Shown here: piece by piece, positions 8,213 to 17,923 of the stretch
Position numbering within the stretch: the first letter of the stretch is position 1
How the letters are laid out: every line of letters starts with the position of its first letter
Assembly (NCBI GenBank): GCA_964585385.1
Contig: CAZPDP010000004.1
Location: forward strand, 71,629 to 135,628
Source of the DNA: JAGXLC01 sp964585385
GTDB lineage: Bacteria; Bacteroidota; Bacteroidia; Bacteroidales; UBA12077
Direction: 5' to 3'
Length of the DNA stretch: 64,000 bases
The notes under the pieces: model-generated
What the model was told of the DNA's origin: nothing
The model's input: the letters and a program-made list of their open reading frames with translations, nothing else
Databases searched by the model: none
Made by a program: the position numbers and the translations under genes

Positions 8213-9223
8213 CTAGTACTTATGCTTTTTGATAATCTCCTCCGGGTTAAGAAGGATATCAACATATTGAGCTCTCTTGTATACAAATGGATCTTTTACA
8301 TTCTTTCTTGACAATTTACCCTTGAAATCTTTAAGTGATTTATAATTGTTTGCATCCATCCATTTTTCCATATCCTGGAGCATTGTAGATATATGTTCAA
8401 TTTTATTTTTATAAAGTGTACTTACCACCTGAACACAATCTGCTCCAGCCATAATCAACTTCAATGCATCCTCACCTGTAAAAATTCCAGTGCTTGCACA
8501 AATTGCAGCATTAATATTATCATAAAGCAAACCCGAATATCGTAAAGGCAATTTATGATCGCCTTTTGAGCTCAGGTTAAACGGGAAAGTATGCTCTTCC
8601 TTATGTATATTTACTTCGGGTTCAAACAGTCGGTTGAAAAGTACAAACCCGTCAACAGCCTCATCATCCATGCTTTGTACCAGGTTCAGAATGTTTGAAT
8701 AAAATGGACTTATTTTAACACTGATAGGTATTGAAACCTGTTTACGGACAGATTTGAGAATTGAGACTTGCTGCTCCTCAATTTCAACACCTTCTATATC
8801 AGAATCATAAGGTATGTAAAAAAAGTTCAATTCGAGAGCATCCACACCTGTGTCAACAATTTTTTTGGCATATTCAATCCATGTCTCAGAATTAACAGCA
8901 TTCAAGCTGGCAATGATTGGAATATCAAGCGCTGCTTTAGCCCTTTGAAGTGCGAGTAAATGGTCATCAGGTCCTGCATGTTGAATATCAGGGTGTGTTT
9001 TTATCATTTCGGGATTGCGCTCATCGAATTCGGTGAGCTCCTCATCCATCTGAGCGCGTTCCAGTTGTATCTGCTCTTCAAAAAGTGATTTATATACTAC
9101 CGCTGCGGCTCCTGCCTCTTCTATTCTTTGCAATTTTTCCAAGTCTTCGGAAAGATTGGATGCACCGGCAATTATTGGGTTCTTCAACTGAAGGCCCATG
9201 TATTTTGTACTTAAGTCTGCCAT
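8213..9223 (-). CDS. Dihydroorotate dehydrogenase-like flavoprotein
   Basis: A 336-residue TIM-barrel flavoprotein of the DHODH-like group. The start MADLSTKYMGLQLKNPIIAGAS is the usual DHODH entry, SVKISPF carries the FMN-contacting lysine, and STGIFTGEDALKLIMAGADCVQVVS is the C-terminal FMN phosphate region. The segment after ALELNFF differs from true PyrD, which usually has N-x-S-C-P-N/H there, so a role in pyrimidine synthesis is doubtful. In Bacteroidota this protein is often close to pyruvate:ferredoxin oxidoreductase, which lies two genes upstream here, hinting at a role in electron transfer. The substrate is unknown. Confidence 0.8.
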   Translation of the reverse strand: MADLSTKYMGLQLKNPIIAGASNLSEDLEKLQRIEEAGAAAVVYKSLFEEQIQLERAQMDEELTEFDERNPEMIKTHPDIQHAGPDDHLLALQRAKAALDIPIIASLNAVNSETWIEYAKKIVDTGVDALELNFFYIPYDSDIEGVEIEEQQVSILKSVRKQVSIPISVKISPFYSNILNLVQSMDDEAVDGFVLFNRLFEPEVNIHKEEHTFPFNLSSKGDHKLPLRYSGLLYDNINAAICASTGIFTGEDALKLIMAGADCVQVVSTLYKNKIEHISTMLQDMEKWMDANNYKSLKDFKGKLSRKNVKDPFVYKRAQYVDILLNPEEIIKKHKY

Positions 9224-9295
9224 AATAAAAGGGTTTTATGTGTTACTTAAAAAGTAAACAAGATAAGAAAAAATTAGTTCAATCAAAAAGTAGAA

Positions 9296-12211
9296 TCAAA
9301 AGACGAAAGGGAGTTTTATTTCAACCCTGGTACCATTTGGATTACCTTCATTATCGGTGAGATCTACATAATTGATATCAATTTCATTGCTGTAGAGAGA
9401 GTTGAGTACCTTAATCCTGTCCTCTGTAATTTTTGAGCCAAGAGACTTTTTTAAAGGGCCTTTTGTCATTTTGATTTGCTCTGCTCTTTTCCTTCCTATA
9501 CCGTCATCTTCAATAATGCAAAACAGAGCATCCTCACTCAGTTTGATCTCCACCTTTAAAAAACCTTTATCCCTTTTGTGTAGCAATCCATGCCTAATTG
9601 AATTTTCAACATAGGGTTGCAGTAATAGTGCAGGAATCTTATACTCAAACGGATTAATCTTTTCATCTACCTTTATTTCGTAATCGAAGGATTCTTCAAA
9701 TCTTAATGCCTCCAGTTCAAGATAAAGGTCAAGCCCCCGAATTTCATCTTCAATAGGAACAAAGGTATGTTGCGAATTATCCAGGATTATCCGCATCATC
9801 TTGGCAAATTTTGTCAGGTAGGTCAATGAAGAAGTAGTATCCTCATCAAGCAAAAAATATTGAATGGAGTTAAGGGTATTAAAAATGAAATGCGGATTCA
9901 TTTGCTGACGAAGTATCTTCTGTTTATATTCGTTGATATCCTGCATCAAAGCGTTTCTTTTCCTAATCATTCTCAACCTGTAGTATACAAACAAAGCTAT
10001 TAATCCACCAATAAAAACAACCACCAGAATTATAAACCAATAGGTAGTATAAAATGGTTTTTTAATCGTAAAACTGATGCTTTGGGGATTATCACTCCAT
10101 ACTCCGTCCTCATTCTGAGCCATAACAGTGAACGTATAATTTCCAGGAGGAAGGCCCATGAATGATTTTGAAGTTTCTTTCGTATAATGCCAGTTGGTGT
10201 CCAATCCCTCCAACCTGTATCTGTATCTCACCCTTCCATTTTCCCTGTAAGCTAAGCCTACGTATTGAAATGACAGATAACCCTGGTCATATTCTAAATC
10301 ATACCTTGCTTTATAAGTAGTATCAACCCCATTAATTTCTACATTCCTTATAAATATATCCGGAGCTGCTTTGTTTGTCCGGATTTGATCTTTGGGAAAA
10401 TAAGACAAACCCTTTGTTGTAGCTACATAAACCATAGAATTATTAACCTCAATGTCATTAATCTGCGGATAAGGTAAACCTTTACTTGGAGTAATATTAA
10501 GAATATTATAATCGAAATTATTGGTATTGGACAATTTTAGTTTGGAGATACCCTGATTCGTGCCAATCCAAAGAATTTTACCATCAATAAAAAAATCATT
10601 TATAGAATTGCTAATCAAACCATCATCCTCGGCAATCTTCACATAATCATTATCTCCAATAAAAATAATACCTGCACCCTGCGTAGATATTGCAAGATAT
10701 TTACCTAATCTTCCTATGTCTGTTATACGATAATAAAGGTCATCATTTCTATATCCCAGATGCTTATATGTTCCATCTTCAAAAAGCCACAATCCATCCA
10801 GACCTCCCATATATATTTTCCCATCTGAATCTTCAAAAAGCTTCGTAATCCGCCTGCAAAAAGAATCTTCTTCACAAGAGTTGTAAAAAAATCTGTGATT
10901 TTGGTACATTCTTACACCTCCTGCATATGATAACATCAATGTATCTCTGCCCAGAGAAATTATATCAAAAGGAGAATCCTCCGAGAGCAAATTAATATTA
11001 TTGTTTTTTATAGAGTAGAATCCATTATCTCTGGACACCAAAATTCTATTTGATTCAAAATCATACTCAATTTTTCTTAAGCCCTTTATCCTTGATTCCG
11101 GGAACCTTTTATTCTCTATTTTACCATCATTCAGCTTTGAAATAACAGGATCATCATTTCCCATCCATAAAACACCCGAAGAATCAAAAGCTATCTCTTT
11201 TATATTATCTGATGGTAAACCATACCTCGTATCAATATACTTTATTGACAAATTAGGGGCATAAAACAACCCACTGCTTCTTGTTGTGAACCAATGGGAC
11301 CCTTCATTATCTTCAAGAACAGAAGTTACAAAGTGTTTTTTAAGAAAAATCTCAGAAGTATTAAAATTCTCATTATCAACAACCAAAATACCACTTGAAG
11401 TTGAAACCCATAATTTATCTGAACCAAAACTACTCAACCAAACTACGTTATTAACAAACTCTTTCTTTTTTCTTAAATATTTTAGTTTTGGATCTATACT
11501 GTAAAGTTTTCTCTCATGTGCAATAATAAATTTATGCCCCTGTTCAACAATGAAGTCATTATTCTGTAGCGAAGAATTATTCTGTTGTTTAATTGGTTCA
11601 TTAATAACCAGGGTACTATCCTCATAATGTATCCTGACAGACTTGTAATTCCTTGTAGTTTGAGAAACCAAAAACCTGTCTTCTATTTTAAAAATGTCCA
11701 AATAATGATCTCTATTGTTTGTCAATTGATAAGTCTTACCTGTGCTATCAATTCTGGTTAGACCTACATTTCTGATGCCTATATAAACATTATCTTCTTT
11801 ATCAACATGAAAGGAAAGTTTATTCTGAACTCTGTTCTTATAGAATTGTTCAGTTATGCTAGCATTAAAGGGATAAATATGTATCTCCCCCTTATAGTAA
11901 TAGCTTAATTTTAGTGAAAAGGAAATAAACCAAATTCTCCCTTTATAATCTTCGTAAATTTCAAAAATGGTATTATCAGGAAGGCCGTCTTCCAGACCAA
12001 AATTCTCAAACTCGTACCCATCAAAGCGACTGACTCCTTTATCCGTAGCAATCCAGATAAAGCCTTTTTTGTCCTGTATGACATGATAGATTTCATTGGA
12101 AGGTAGCCCATCTTCAATATCATAATTCCTATAATGAGGTTCTTGAGCGTTAACATAAGGAAATGACAGAAAAAGGCAAAAAATAAAAATATAAAGAGAG
12201 AAACCCTTCAT
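9296..12211 (-). CDS. Propeller-sensor histidine kinase, LytS type
   Basis: A 971-residue sensor. Signal peptide at residues 1-22; two-component regulator propeller repeats across about 30-600 (for example GLPSNEIYHVIQDKKGFIWIATDKG, shown here by its ends GLPSNEI and WIATDKG); Y_Y_Y-like domain before PFYTTYW; one transmembrane helix (FIILVVVFIGGLIALFVYY); then a His_kinase domain with His774 in QQMNPHFIFNTLNS and an ATPase part (PALLLQPYVENSIRHG, DDGIG). Partners of such kinases are usually LytTR response regulators, but none is adjacent. It sits between nifJ and the DHODH-like gene on the same strand. The periplasmic ligand is unknown. Confidence 0.88.
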   Translation of the reverse strand: MKGFSLYIFIFCLFLSFPYVNAQEPHYRNYDIEDGLPSNEIYHVIQDKKGFIWIATDKGVSRFDGYEFENFGLEDGLPDNTIFEIYEDYKGRIWFISFSLKLSYYYKGEIHIYPFNASITEQFYKNRVQNKLSFHVDKEDNVYIGIRNVGLTRIDSTGKTYQLTNNRDHYLDIFKIEDRFLVSQTTRNYKSVRIHYEDSTLVINEPIKQQNNSSLQNNDFIVEQGHKFIIAHERKLYSIDPKLKYLRKKKEFVNNVVWLSSFGSDKLWVSTSSGILVVDNENFNTSEIFLKKHFVTSVLEDNEGSHWFTTRSSGLFYAPNLSIKYIDTRYGLPSDNIKEIAFDSSGVLWMGNDDPVISKLNDGKIENKRFPESRIKGLRKIEYDFESNRILVSRDNGFYSIKNNNINLLSEDSPFDIISLGRDTLMLSYAGGVRMYQNHRFFYNSCEEDSFCRRITKLFEDSDGKIYMGGLDGLWLFEDGTYKHLGYRNDDLYYRITDIGRLGKYLAISTQGAGIIFIGDNDYVKIAEDDGLISNSINDFFIDGKILWIGTNQGISKLKLSNTNNFDYNILNITPSKGLPYPQINDIEVNNSMVYVATTKGLSYFPKDQIRTNKAAPDIFIRNVEINGVDTTYKARYDLEYDQGYLSFQYVGLAYRENGRVRYRYRLEGLDTNWHYTKETSKSFMGLPPGNYTFTVMAQNEDGVWSDNPQSISFTIKKPFYTTYWFIILVVVFIGGLIALFVYYRLRMIRKRNALMQDINEYKQKILRQQMNPHFIFNTLNSIQYFLLDEDTTSSLTYLTKFAKMMRIILDNSQHTFVPIEDEIRGLDLYLELEALRFEESFDYEIKVDEKINPFEYKIPALLLQPYVENSIRHGLLHKRDKGFLKVEIKLSEDALFCIIEDDGIGRKRAEQIKMTKGPLKKSLGSKITEDRIKVLNSLYSNEIDINYVDLTDNEGNPNGTRVEIKLPFVF

Positions 12212-12251
12212 AAATAATTAAAACAAATTTGTAACAGTAAATATAAAAAAA

Positions 12252-12276
12252 AGAAGCAGGCATAATACCTGCTTCT
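12252..12276 (-). terminator. Terminator of nifJ
   Basis: AGAAGCAGG (12252-12260) pairs with CCTGCTTCT (12268-12276). On the minus strand the stem is followed by a run of eight T. It lies 27 bases past the nifJ stop codon. Confidence 0.85.
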
Positions 12277-12302
12277 TCACAATTTTTATTAGTTAAAACA
12301 AA

Positions 12303-15300
12303 TTATTCTTCCTGAGCCAATTTTCTATACTTATTGTATCTCCATTTGGCATCTTCTTCAGCCTGTTTGAAAAGTCTTTCTGCTTCCTGTGGGAATGATT
12401 TCTTTAGGGAAGTATATCTTACCTCGCCCTCTAAGAAATCCTGGAATTTAGACCAGTCAGGTTCTTTTGAATCAAGCACAAATGGATTCTTGCCTTCTTG
12501 CTCGAGGCGTGGGTCATATCTGTAATTGTGCCAGAATCCGGCATCTACAGCTTTTTTCATTTCGGCCTGTGCTTTACCCATACCTCCTCTAATGCCATGA
12601 TTAATACATGGTGAATAAGCAATTATTACGGATGGACCCGGATAAGCTTCCGCTTCCTTCATGGCTTTAAAGAACTGGTTCTGGCTTGCGCCCATAGAGA
12701 CTTGCGCAACGTATACATTTCCATAGTTTATAGCCATCATACCCAGATCTTTTTTGCGTGTCTTCATTCCGGAAGCCGCAAATTTCGCTACAGCACCAGC
12801 AGGAGTTGCCTTTGATGCCTGTCCTCCGGTATTGGAATAAACCTCTGTATCCAGCACAAGCAAGTTAACATCTTCGCCTGAAGCTATAACGTGGTCTAGG
12901 CCACCGTAACCAATATCATAAGCCCATCCATCACCACCTACAATCCAAACAGACTTCTTAGGCAGATAATCTTTAAGATCCAGGATATCCTTAGCCAACT
13001 GATGTTTTTCATTTCCCAGTGCTTTCTTAACTCTTTCTGCAAGTTCTATGGTTCCGTTTGCATTCTCTTTATTATCAAGCCATTCTTTCAATACAGTTTT
13101 AGTGTCATTGGAAATATCTTCGTCAAGAAGGGTATCCATCTTCTCGGCGATTCTTTTTCTCATTTTGTTAACACCTACAGCCATTCCGTAACCATATTCT
13201 GCGTTATCTTCAAAGAGGGAATTGGCCCATGCGGGTCCTCTTCCGTCCCTTCCTGCTTTGTATGGTGTTGATGGAGCTGATCCGCCGTATATGGATGAAC
13301 AACCTGTTGCATTTGCTATCATCATGCGATCTCCGTAAAGCTGAGTAATAACCTTAATGTATGGTGTCTCACCACAACCCGGACATGCACCATGGAATTC
13401 AAATAATGGTTCGGCGAACTGACTATTCTTGACAGTTTTTTCTTTGGGAACCACGGTATCTTTGTATCCAACTTTCTCTTCCATGTATTCCCATTTTTCA
13501 ACTTGCTCCATCTGAGTCTCCAATGGCTTCATTTCAAGAGCTTTGTTTGGAGCAGGACATACATCAACACAATTGCTGCATCCTGTACAATCCAATGGAC
13601 TTATCTGAATTCTGAAGTTATACTCCTTAATACCACCTTTTCCTTTGATGGTGTCTGTGTCTTTGGGAGCATTTTTAAGTTCTTCATCAGTGAGAAGGAA
13701 TGGTCGAATTACGGCATGTGGACAAACATAAGCACACTGATTACATTGAATACAATTATCAGCTATCCATTCCGGAACATTTACAGCAATTCCCCGTTTT
13801 TCATACTTGGTTGTACCAGCGGGGAAACTACCATCTTCCCTACCTACGAATGCACTTACCGGTAAATCGTCACCTTTCTGGAGATTGATAGGCTGAGCTA
13901 CCTTTCTGACAAATTCAGGGAGATCTTCACTTTCCTGTGCTTCTCCGTTAAGCTTGATTTTCTTCCATTCAGCAGGTATCTTAATCTTTTCAACTTCACC
14001 ACCTCTATCAACCGCTTTATGGTTCATGTTTACAATGTCTTCTCCTTTTTTACCAAATGTTTTCACAATGGCATTCTTCATTTCTTCTACTGCCTTATCG
14101 TAGGGAATAACATCAGCAACCTTAAAGAAAGCAGACTGCATGATTGTATTGGTGCGTCCACCTAAGCCAATCTCTTCTGCAATTTTAGTGGCATTGATAA
14201 CATAGAAATTTATATTTTTCTCTGCCAGTTGTTTTTTTACAGTATCCGGAAGCTTTTCTTTTGTCTCTTCTGCATCCCAGATGCTGTTCAGCAAGAAAGT
14301 ACCACCTTCCTTTATGCCGTCAAGCATATCATACTTCTCTAAATATGCAGGTACGTGGCAGGCAACGAAATTTGGAGTGCCAACCAGGTAAGAAGAACGA
14401 ATTGGCTGGTTTCCAAAACGTAAGTGTGATACCGTGATACCCCCTGATTTTTTAGAGTCATAGGAGAAATAACCCTGAGCATATTTATCAGTGGTTTCAC
14501 CTATAATCTTGATTGAATTCTTATTAGCCCCTACAGTTCCGTCACCACCAATTCCATAGAATTTGCCTTCAAATGTACCTTCAGGTACAACACTTACTGG
14601 ATCATGGATTGGGAGTGATTTATAGGTAACATCATCTACAATACTAATTGTAAATTGATCTTTCGGTTCATTCTGCTTAAGATTATCAAAAACAGAGATA
14701 ATATCCTGTGGTTTGGTATCTTTAGAACTGAGACCATAACGTCCTCCAACAACAAGGGGAGCATTCTCTTTACCATAAAACAGGTTACGTACATCAAGGT
14801 ATAAGGGATCACCCATTGCACCTGGTTCTTTTGTTCTGTCAAGTACTGCAATTCTCTTAACAGAATCAGGCAGAACATTAAGAAAATATTTCTCTGAGAA
14901 AGGTCTGTATAAGTGTACTGCAATGAGTCCAACCTTTTCGCCATTTTTAGTGAGCATATCTATAACTTCTCTGATGGTTTCAGTTACCGAACCCATGGCA
15001 ACAATGACATGTTCGGCATCATCAGCACCATAATATGTGAATGGATGATATTCTCTTCCTGTCATTTTGGTAATTTCCTTCATATAATCCTCCACGAGAT
15101 CAGCAACAGGCTCATAGAATTTATTGCTTGCTTCTCTTGCCTGGAAGAATATGTCAGGATTTTGTGCTGTACCCCTTGTAACAGGATGTTCAGAACTCAA
15201 TGCATTATCTCTGAATTTTTGCAGCGCTTTATAATCAATTAATTTTTCCAGGTCTTCATTTTCAAAATATTCAACCTTTTGTATTTCGTGTGAATTTCTG

Positions 15301-15827
15301 AATCCATCGAAAAAGTGCAGGAATGGTATCCGGGATTTGATTGAAGTAAGGTGCGCCACCGCAGCGATATCCATTATTTCCTGGATACTTCCGCTTGCCA
15401 GCAGGGCAAAGCCCGTTTGCCGTGTTGCCATAACGTCACTGTGATCACCAAAAATGGATAAGGCCTGAGTAGCGACACTTCTTGCGCTAACATGGAATAC
15501 ACCGGGTAACAATTCTCCGGAAATCTTATACATATTGGGTATCATCAGGAGCAATCCCTGGGATGCTGTAAAGGTTGAAGTAAGCGAACCTCCTTGCAAA
15601 GAGCCATGAACGGCGCCAGCGGCACCAGCTTCAGACTGCATCTCAGTTACAGTTACTTCGTCACCAAAAATGTTTTTCCTTCCGTGGGCTGCCCATTCGT
15701 CGATATACTCCGCCATTGTGGATGAGGGAGTAATCGGGTAAATTGCGGCTACCTCACTGAACATGTATGCAACATGAGCTGCTGCATAATTTCCGTCACA
15801 GGTTATAATTTTTTTCTTTTGTGCCAT
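12303..15827 (-). CDS. nifJ: Pyruvate:ferredoxin (flavodoxin) oxidoreductase
   Basis: Single-chain PFOR of 1174 residues that oxidises pyruvate with CoA to acetyl-CoA and CO2 and reduces ferredoxin or flavodoxin; the usual length. Domain order is visible: pyrimidine-binding domain I (YPITPSSTMAEYIDEW), domain II and III, an iron-sulfur insert with two 4Fe4S motifs (CIQCNQCAYVCP and CTGCSNCVDVCPAP), and the thiamine-diphosphate domain (GACPGCGETPY, GGDGWAYDIGYGG, NTGGQ). The start has a purine-rich AAGGAG stretch 8 bases upstream, less usual in this phylum and suggesting strong translation. It marks a fermentative or anaerobic metabolism. Confidence 0.97.
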   Translation of the reverse strand: MAQKKKIITCDGNYAAAHVAYMFSEVAAIYPITPSSTMAEYIDEWAAHGRKNIFGDEVTVTEMQSEAGAAGAVHGSLQGGSLTSTFTASQGLLLMIPNMYKISGELLPGVFHVSARSVATQALSIFGDHSDVMATRQTGFALLASGSIQEIMDIAAVAHLTSIKSRIPFLHFFDGFRNSHEIQKVEYFENEDLEKLIDYKALQKFRDNALSSEHPVTRGTAQNPDIFFQAREASNKFYEPVADLVEDYMKEITKMTGREYHPFTYYGADDAEHVIVAMGSVTETIREVIDMLTKNGEKVGLIAVHLYRPFSEKYFLNVLPDSVKRIAVLDRTKEPGAMGDPLYLDVRNLFYGKENAPLVVGGRYGLSSKDTKPQDIISVFDNLKQNEPKDQFTISIVDDVTYKSLPIHDPVSVVPEGTFEGKFYGIGGDGTVGANKNSIKIIGETTDKYAQGYFSYDSKKSGGITVSHLRFGNQPIRSSYLVGTPNFVACHVPAYLEKYDMLDGIKEGGTFLLNSIWDAEETKEKLPDTVKKQLAEKNINFYVINATKIAEEIGLGGRTNTIMQSAFFKVADVIPYDKAVEEMKNAIVKTFGKKGEDIVNMNHKAVDRGGEVEKIKIPAEWKKIKLNGEAQESEDLPEFVRKVAQPINLQKGDDLPVSAFVGREDGSFPAGTTKYEKRGIAVNVPEWIADNCIQCNQCAYVCPHAVIRPFLLTDEELKNAPKDTDTIKGKGGIKEYNFRIQISPLDCTGCSNCVDVCPAPNKALEMKPLETQMEQVEKWEYMEEKVGYKDTVVPKEKTVKNSQFAEPLFEFHGACPGCGETPYIKVITQLYGDRMMIANATGCSSIYGGSAPSTPYKAGRDGRGPAWANSLFEDNAEYGYGMAVGVNKMRKRIAEKMDTLLDEDISNDTKTVLKEWLDNKENANGTIELAERVKKALGNEKHQLAKDILDLKDYLPKKSVWIVGGDGWAYDIGYGGLDHVIASGEDVNLLVLDTEVYSNTGGQASKATPAGAVAKFAASGMKTRKKDLGMMAINYGNVYVAQVSMGASQNQFFKAMKEAEAYPGPSVIIAYSPCINHGIRGGMGKAQAEMKKAVDAGFWHNYRYDPRLEQEGKNPFVLDSKEPDWSKFQDFLEGEVRYTSLKKSFPQEAERLFKQAEEDAKWRYNKYRKLAQEE

Positions 15828-15868
15828 TTTTTTCTCCTTAATTTTTGGAACAACTATTGTAATCCTTA

Positions 15869-15876
15869 CAAAAATA
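15869..15876 (-). promoter_or_regulatory. Candidate -7 box of nifJ
   Basis: TATTTTTG on the minus strand matches TAnnTTTG, 42 bases before the start codon. No -33 element at the expected spacing was seen, and AT-rich DNA gives such matches by chance. Confidence 0.35.
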
Positions 15877-15988
15877 TAACAAATATTTCTTCAATATACA
15901 TTAGATGACTAAAATCAGAATTCCTTGTTCTAATTCATTCTCATTAAAAATAAACAATGTAACCCTGAGCAAAGAGCAGTAAATAAAA

Positions 15989-16019
15989 AAAATGCAGGTT
16001 AATGGGTAACCTGCATTTT
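15989..16019 (-). terminator. Intrinsic terminator of rho
   Basis: AAAATGCAGGTTA (15989-16001) pairs perfectly with TAACCTGCATTTT (16007-16019), a 13-bp stem with a 5-base loop. The minus-strand transcript continues into a T-run. It lies 27 bases beyond the rho stop. Confidence 0.88.
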
Positions 16020-16045
16020 GTCATTCTATGTGTTATAAAACATTT

Positions 16046-17653
16046 TTACTCACTATTCATTGAAATCAGAAACTCTTCGTTTGTTTCTGTTCTGGCTATT
16101 TTATCCCTGAGGAATTCCATCGCCTCAACCGATGTCATATCTGTCAGGTAATTTCTGAGTATCCAAACTTTGTTAAGCATTTCCTGGTCAAGCAGCAATT
16201 CTTCTCTTCTTGTACTTGACATTGTAATATCGATTGAAGGGAAAATACGCTTGTTGGAAAGTTTTCTGTCGAGTTGAAGCTCCATATTTCCTGTTCCTTT
16301 GAATTCTTCAAAGATAACATCGTCCATTTTGGAACCTGTCTCAGTAAGCGCTGTAGCAAGGATAGTAAGAGACCCGCCTTCTTCGATATTTCTTGCTGCA
16401 CCGAAGAACCGCTTAGGTTTATGCAGTGCATTGGCATCTACACCACCAGAGAGTATCTTGCCTGAAGCAGGTGAAATAGTGTTGAACGCTCTTGCCAGGC
16501 GTGTAATAGAATCAAGCAGAATTACCACATCGTGTCCGCACTCAACCATCTTTTTTGCTTTATCCAGTACAATATTGGCAACGCGAACGTGTCTCTCTGC
16601 CGGTTCATCAAATGTAGAAGATATCACCTCACCCTTAACACTTCTGGACATATCTGTCACCTCTTCGGGTCGCTCATCAATAAGAAGGACAATCATGTAA
16701 ACTTCAGGATGATTGTAAGAAATTGCGTTGGCAATGTCTTTAAGCAATATGGTCTTACCGGTTTTGGGCTGAGCTACAATCAGACCTCTTTGTCCCTTGC
16801 CAATAGGCGCAAACATATCCACCATTCTGCATGATAAGGTATCTTTAACACCGGTATTGGTCAATTGAAATTTCTCTTCAGGGAATAATGGAGTAAGATA
16901 ATCAAAAGGAACTCTGTCTCGGATGTAATCCGGATCCCGTCCATTTATCTTTTGAACCTTAATTAAAGGAAAATATTTCTCACCTTCTTTGGGTGGTCTG
17001 ATTGTTCCTTCTACAGTATCTCCTGTTTTCAGTCCGAAAAGTTTAATCTGCGACTGAGAAACATAAATATCATCAGGACTGTTTAAATAATTGTATTCTG
17101 CCGAGCGGAGGAATCCATATCCATCAGGCATTATTTCGAGTACACCTGAATTTGATATGATTCCTTCAAATTCATACTGGCTTCTGTCCTGTGTTGTTTT
17201 TCTATGTCTTTGAGACCGCGAACCACTTTTCTTATCCTGGCTGGCAGGTTTATGTTGATTTTGAGACTGAGTTCTTCTCTCTTTTGAATAAGTAGGTTCT
17301 TTTTGTTTTTCTCTTTGTTTTTCTTTTTGTTGTTCTTTTTGTGGTTCTTTTTTGTCCTCTACTTTGTTTTGAGTAATGGTCTCAGTTTCTGTTGAGGAAG
17401 TAGTTTCCCTGGCAGATTTTCTTGAATCGGACTTTTTCTCTTTTTGGGTATTTTTTTGAGATTTAGCAGGTTTTTTCGAGGACTTTTTTTCTTTTGGGTC
17501 AGGGCTCTCAGTAGCGTTTATTGCTTGCTGATCAAGAATCTTATATATTAAATCTTGTTTTCTCAATGAATCAGCTTTCTTCACGTTCAAATCCTTCGCA
17601 ATCTGCCTTAATTCTGAAACCAACTTTTTGTTTAATTCAAGAATGTCGTACAT
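16046..17653 (-). CDS. rho: Transcription termination factor Rho
   Basis: RNA-dependent hexameric ATPase that ends transcription, 535 residues. Order: SAP-like Rho_N domain (about 1-45), a long Lys/Glu/Gln/Ser-rich insertion (about 48-150), the cold-shock RNA-binding domain (EIMPDGYGFLRSAEYNYL onwards), then the RecA-like motor with Walker A (PKTGKT) and Walker B (VVILLDSITRLARAFN). The insertion makes it longer than enterobacterial Rho and includes a KEQQKEKQREKQKEP tract. Insertions of this kind are typical of Bacteroidota Rho. It is monocistronic with an intrinsic terminator. Confidence 0.97.
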   Translation of the reverse strand: MYDILELNKKLVSELRQIAKDLNVKKADSLRKQDLIYKILDQQAINATESPDPKEKKSSKKPAKSQKNTQKEKKSDSRKSARETTSSTETETITQNKVEDKKEPQKEQQKEKQREKQKEPTYSKERRTQSQNQHKPASQDKKSGSRSQRHRKTTQDRSQYEFEGIISNSGVLEIMPDGYGFLRSAEYNYLNSPDDIYVSQSQIKLFGLKTGDTVEGTIRPPKEGEKYFPLIKVQKINGRDPDYIRDRVPFDYLTPLFPEEKFQLTNTGVKDTLSCRMVDMFAPIGKGQRGLIVAQPKTGKTILLKDIANAISYNHPEVYMIVLLIDERPEEVTDMSRSVKGEVISSTFDEPAERHVRVANIVLDKAKKMVECGHDVVILLDSITRLARAFNTISPASGKILSGGVDANALHKPKRFFGAARNIEEGGSLTILATALTETGSKMDDVIFEEFKGTGNMELQLDRKLSNKRIFPSIDITMSSTRREELLLDQEMLNKVWILRNYLTDMTSVEAMEFLRDKIARTETNEEFLISMNSE

Positions 17654-17923
17654 AATTTTAAGTTAAATGGAAATTAATTTAGTTTATAAATAATTGTATT
17701 TTTATGAGATAAGGGGAAAAAGATAGTTTATCGAAAAGTAAACCTGCTGCAATAATACAGATTTCATTAAAATTACCAAAATAAAACACGAAATATTTTA
17801 AAAAATTGCATTATAAAGGTAAAAATTTTTTTTTAATTCAAGCAAATGATTATTTTCACACATTAAAGTATAACCATTTTTATTTGGTTTACGTATCAAT
17901 GTAAGCTTAATATATTAAGCCCA

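Noticed and set aside
8213..9223. PyrD, dihydroorotate dehydrogenase of pyrimidine synthesis
   Set aside because: The segment after ALELNFF lacks the usual catalytic-loop sequence, and the protein matches the separate DHODH-like group found near PFOR.
14636..15242. Antisense ORFs of about 100 residues inside nifJ
   Set aside because: They are shadows of the strong coding frame on the other strand, with no family features.
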